Origin: Chitinimonas sp. BJYL2
GTDB lineage: Bacteria; Pseudomonadota; Gammaproteobacteria; Burkholderiales; Chitinimonadaceae
Assembly: GCF_027257935.1 (NCBI RefSeq)
Contig: NZ_JANZKW010000002.1
Location: forward strand, 855,722 to 919,721
DNA length: 64,000 nt
Direction: 5' to 3'
Below the pieces are notes generated by a model. It ran no database searches and was not told the origin of the DNA. It saw only the letters and a program-made list of their open reading frames with translations. Position 1 is the stretch's first letter. Each line of letters begins with the position of its first letter. This document shows, one piece after another, positions 63,442 to 64,000 of the stretch. A program made the translations under genes and the position numbers.

Positions 63442-64000
63442 TCAGGGCTGTTTGCCCACCCGGCACCAATCTTCCCATTCGGTCATCTGGTCAGCTGAAA
63501 TCGGTGCGTCTTCCCCGACCTGCTTCCTGTGGGCGACGATCCACTTGTCGGTGCAGGAGGTTGTTGCCTCGGCCACACCACCTGATCCGGGCACTTCCTG
63601 ACCATTAATAAAAGTGGCCGACTGAATGATCCGTCCAGAAGCAGGATCAAACTCTTGCTGAAGCCCCTCTTTGACGTCGAAGTGGTAATTGTTCAGCGCA
63701 ATTTTCTTACCCTCGGCATTGAACCGGAGGACGGTCCCGGACAATTTGTTGTACTCGTAACTACCTGACTCAACCACCTGTCCGGTTTGCGGGTCATAGC
63801 GTTCAAATGGGCCATTCCGCTCGCCGTTGGCCATGGTGTACCGAGCCGTTTTCTTGCCAGCTGAATTGAACTCATGAAATGGACCGGACAGTACGTTGTT
63901 CACGAATTGGCCGGATGCAATCACTGTCCCCGTGTTTTCATCGTGGCTCTCGTACTTCCCTTCACGCAAACCATTCTCATACTGAAAGACCGAACGCTTC
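63442..64000 (-). CDS. YwqK/MORN-like repeat protein, 5' end outside the window
   Basis: The frame is open to the window edge, giving at least 186 residues; the true start lies beyond 64000. It consists of repeats of about 24 residues such as YENGLREGKYESHDENTG, NNVLSGPFHEFNSAGKK and NGERNGPFERYDPQTGQ, the pattern of YwqK-type MORN-variant repeats. The C-terminal 50 residues add two Cys (TSCTDKW and EDWCRVG). YwqK proteins are often annotated as antitoxins, but evidence for that role is slight. Function unknown. Confidence 0.8.
   Translation of the reverse strand, partial: KRSVFQYENGLREGKYESHDENTGTVIASGQFVNNVLSGPFHEFNSAGKKTARYTMANGERNGPFERYDPQTGQVVESGSYEYNKLSGTVLRFNAEGKKIALNNYHFDVKEGLQQEFDPASGRIIQSATFINGQEVPGSGGVAEATTSCTDKWIVAHRKQVGEDAPISADQMTEWEDWCRVGKQP

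Noticed and set aside
1..64000. CRISPR arrays, rRNA genes, complete tRNA genes, IS transposases
   Set aside because: None could be recognised by eye; no regularly spaced direct repeats and no transposase motifs were seen.

Overview
The window looks like a chromosome segment of a GC-rich betaproteobacterium, most likely near Neisseriales (Chromobacteriaceae/Chitinibacteraceae). This rests on protein character and on the yceD-rpmF-plsX-fabH-fabD-fabG-acpP-fabF gene order with a divergent maf/yceF gene. No rRNA or complete tRNA gene was seen, so the placement is an inference.

Left part, about 0-9 kb: a LysR regulator diverging from an NAD(P)-binding oxidoreductase, a small periplasmic binding protein, a zinc-ribbon protein of unknown role, an iron-uptake pair (TonB-dependent catecholate-type siderophore receptor with a Fur-like box, and a PiuC-type hydroxylase), then relA. 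From 9 to 18.2 kb one minus-strand chemotaxis operon runs cheY, STAS protein, cheA, receptor, cheW, cheR, cheD, cheB and a receiver-EAL phosphodiesterase. From 18.4 to 35.8 kb is housekeeping: a thioredoxin-fold protein, pabC, a DUF3857/transglutaminase membrane protein, pabB, the fatty-acid operon with acpP, rpmF and yceD, then on the plus strand maf/yceF, a tetrapyrrole-methylase-fold methyltransferase, nadE and a hydratase.

Right part, from about 35.86 kb to the window end, is accessory in character. It opens with a short sequence resembling a tRNA-Ser 3' end and a P4-type tyrosine integrase. Next come a convergent DUF488/dual-OB-like gene pair and an 11-gene minus-strand operon for a type II secretion/type IV pilus-like machine: PilO-, PilP- and secretin-like genes first, four pseudopilins, GspF, GspE, and PilM- and PilN-like genes last. 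Upstream on the same strand lie a probable immunity gene and a 3724-residue exported Ig/SpvB/FG-GAP/Rhs protein ending in a nuclease-like toxin domain. A truncated DUF1353 gene, a small zinc-finger gene, an H-NS-family gene, a GTPase and a YwqK/MORN-like gene (cut by the window end) follow.

The most interesting signal is a shared promoter module found four times. An 18-bp palindrome, TTCACCCAWWTGGGTGAA, is followed 21-22 nt later by a -10-like hexamer starting TA. The four copies lie at 38.9, 60.7, 61.1 and 61.6 kb, and each is oriented toward an accessory gene: the dual-OB-like gene, the giant Rhs toxin, the DUF1353 remnant and the zinc-finger gene. The palindrome would be centred near -43, the position typical of class II activators, suggesting one unidentified activator controls a toxin/island regulon.
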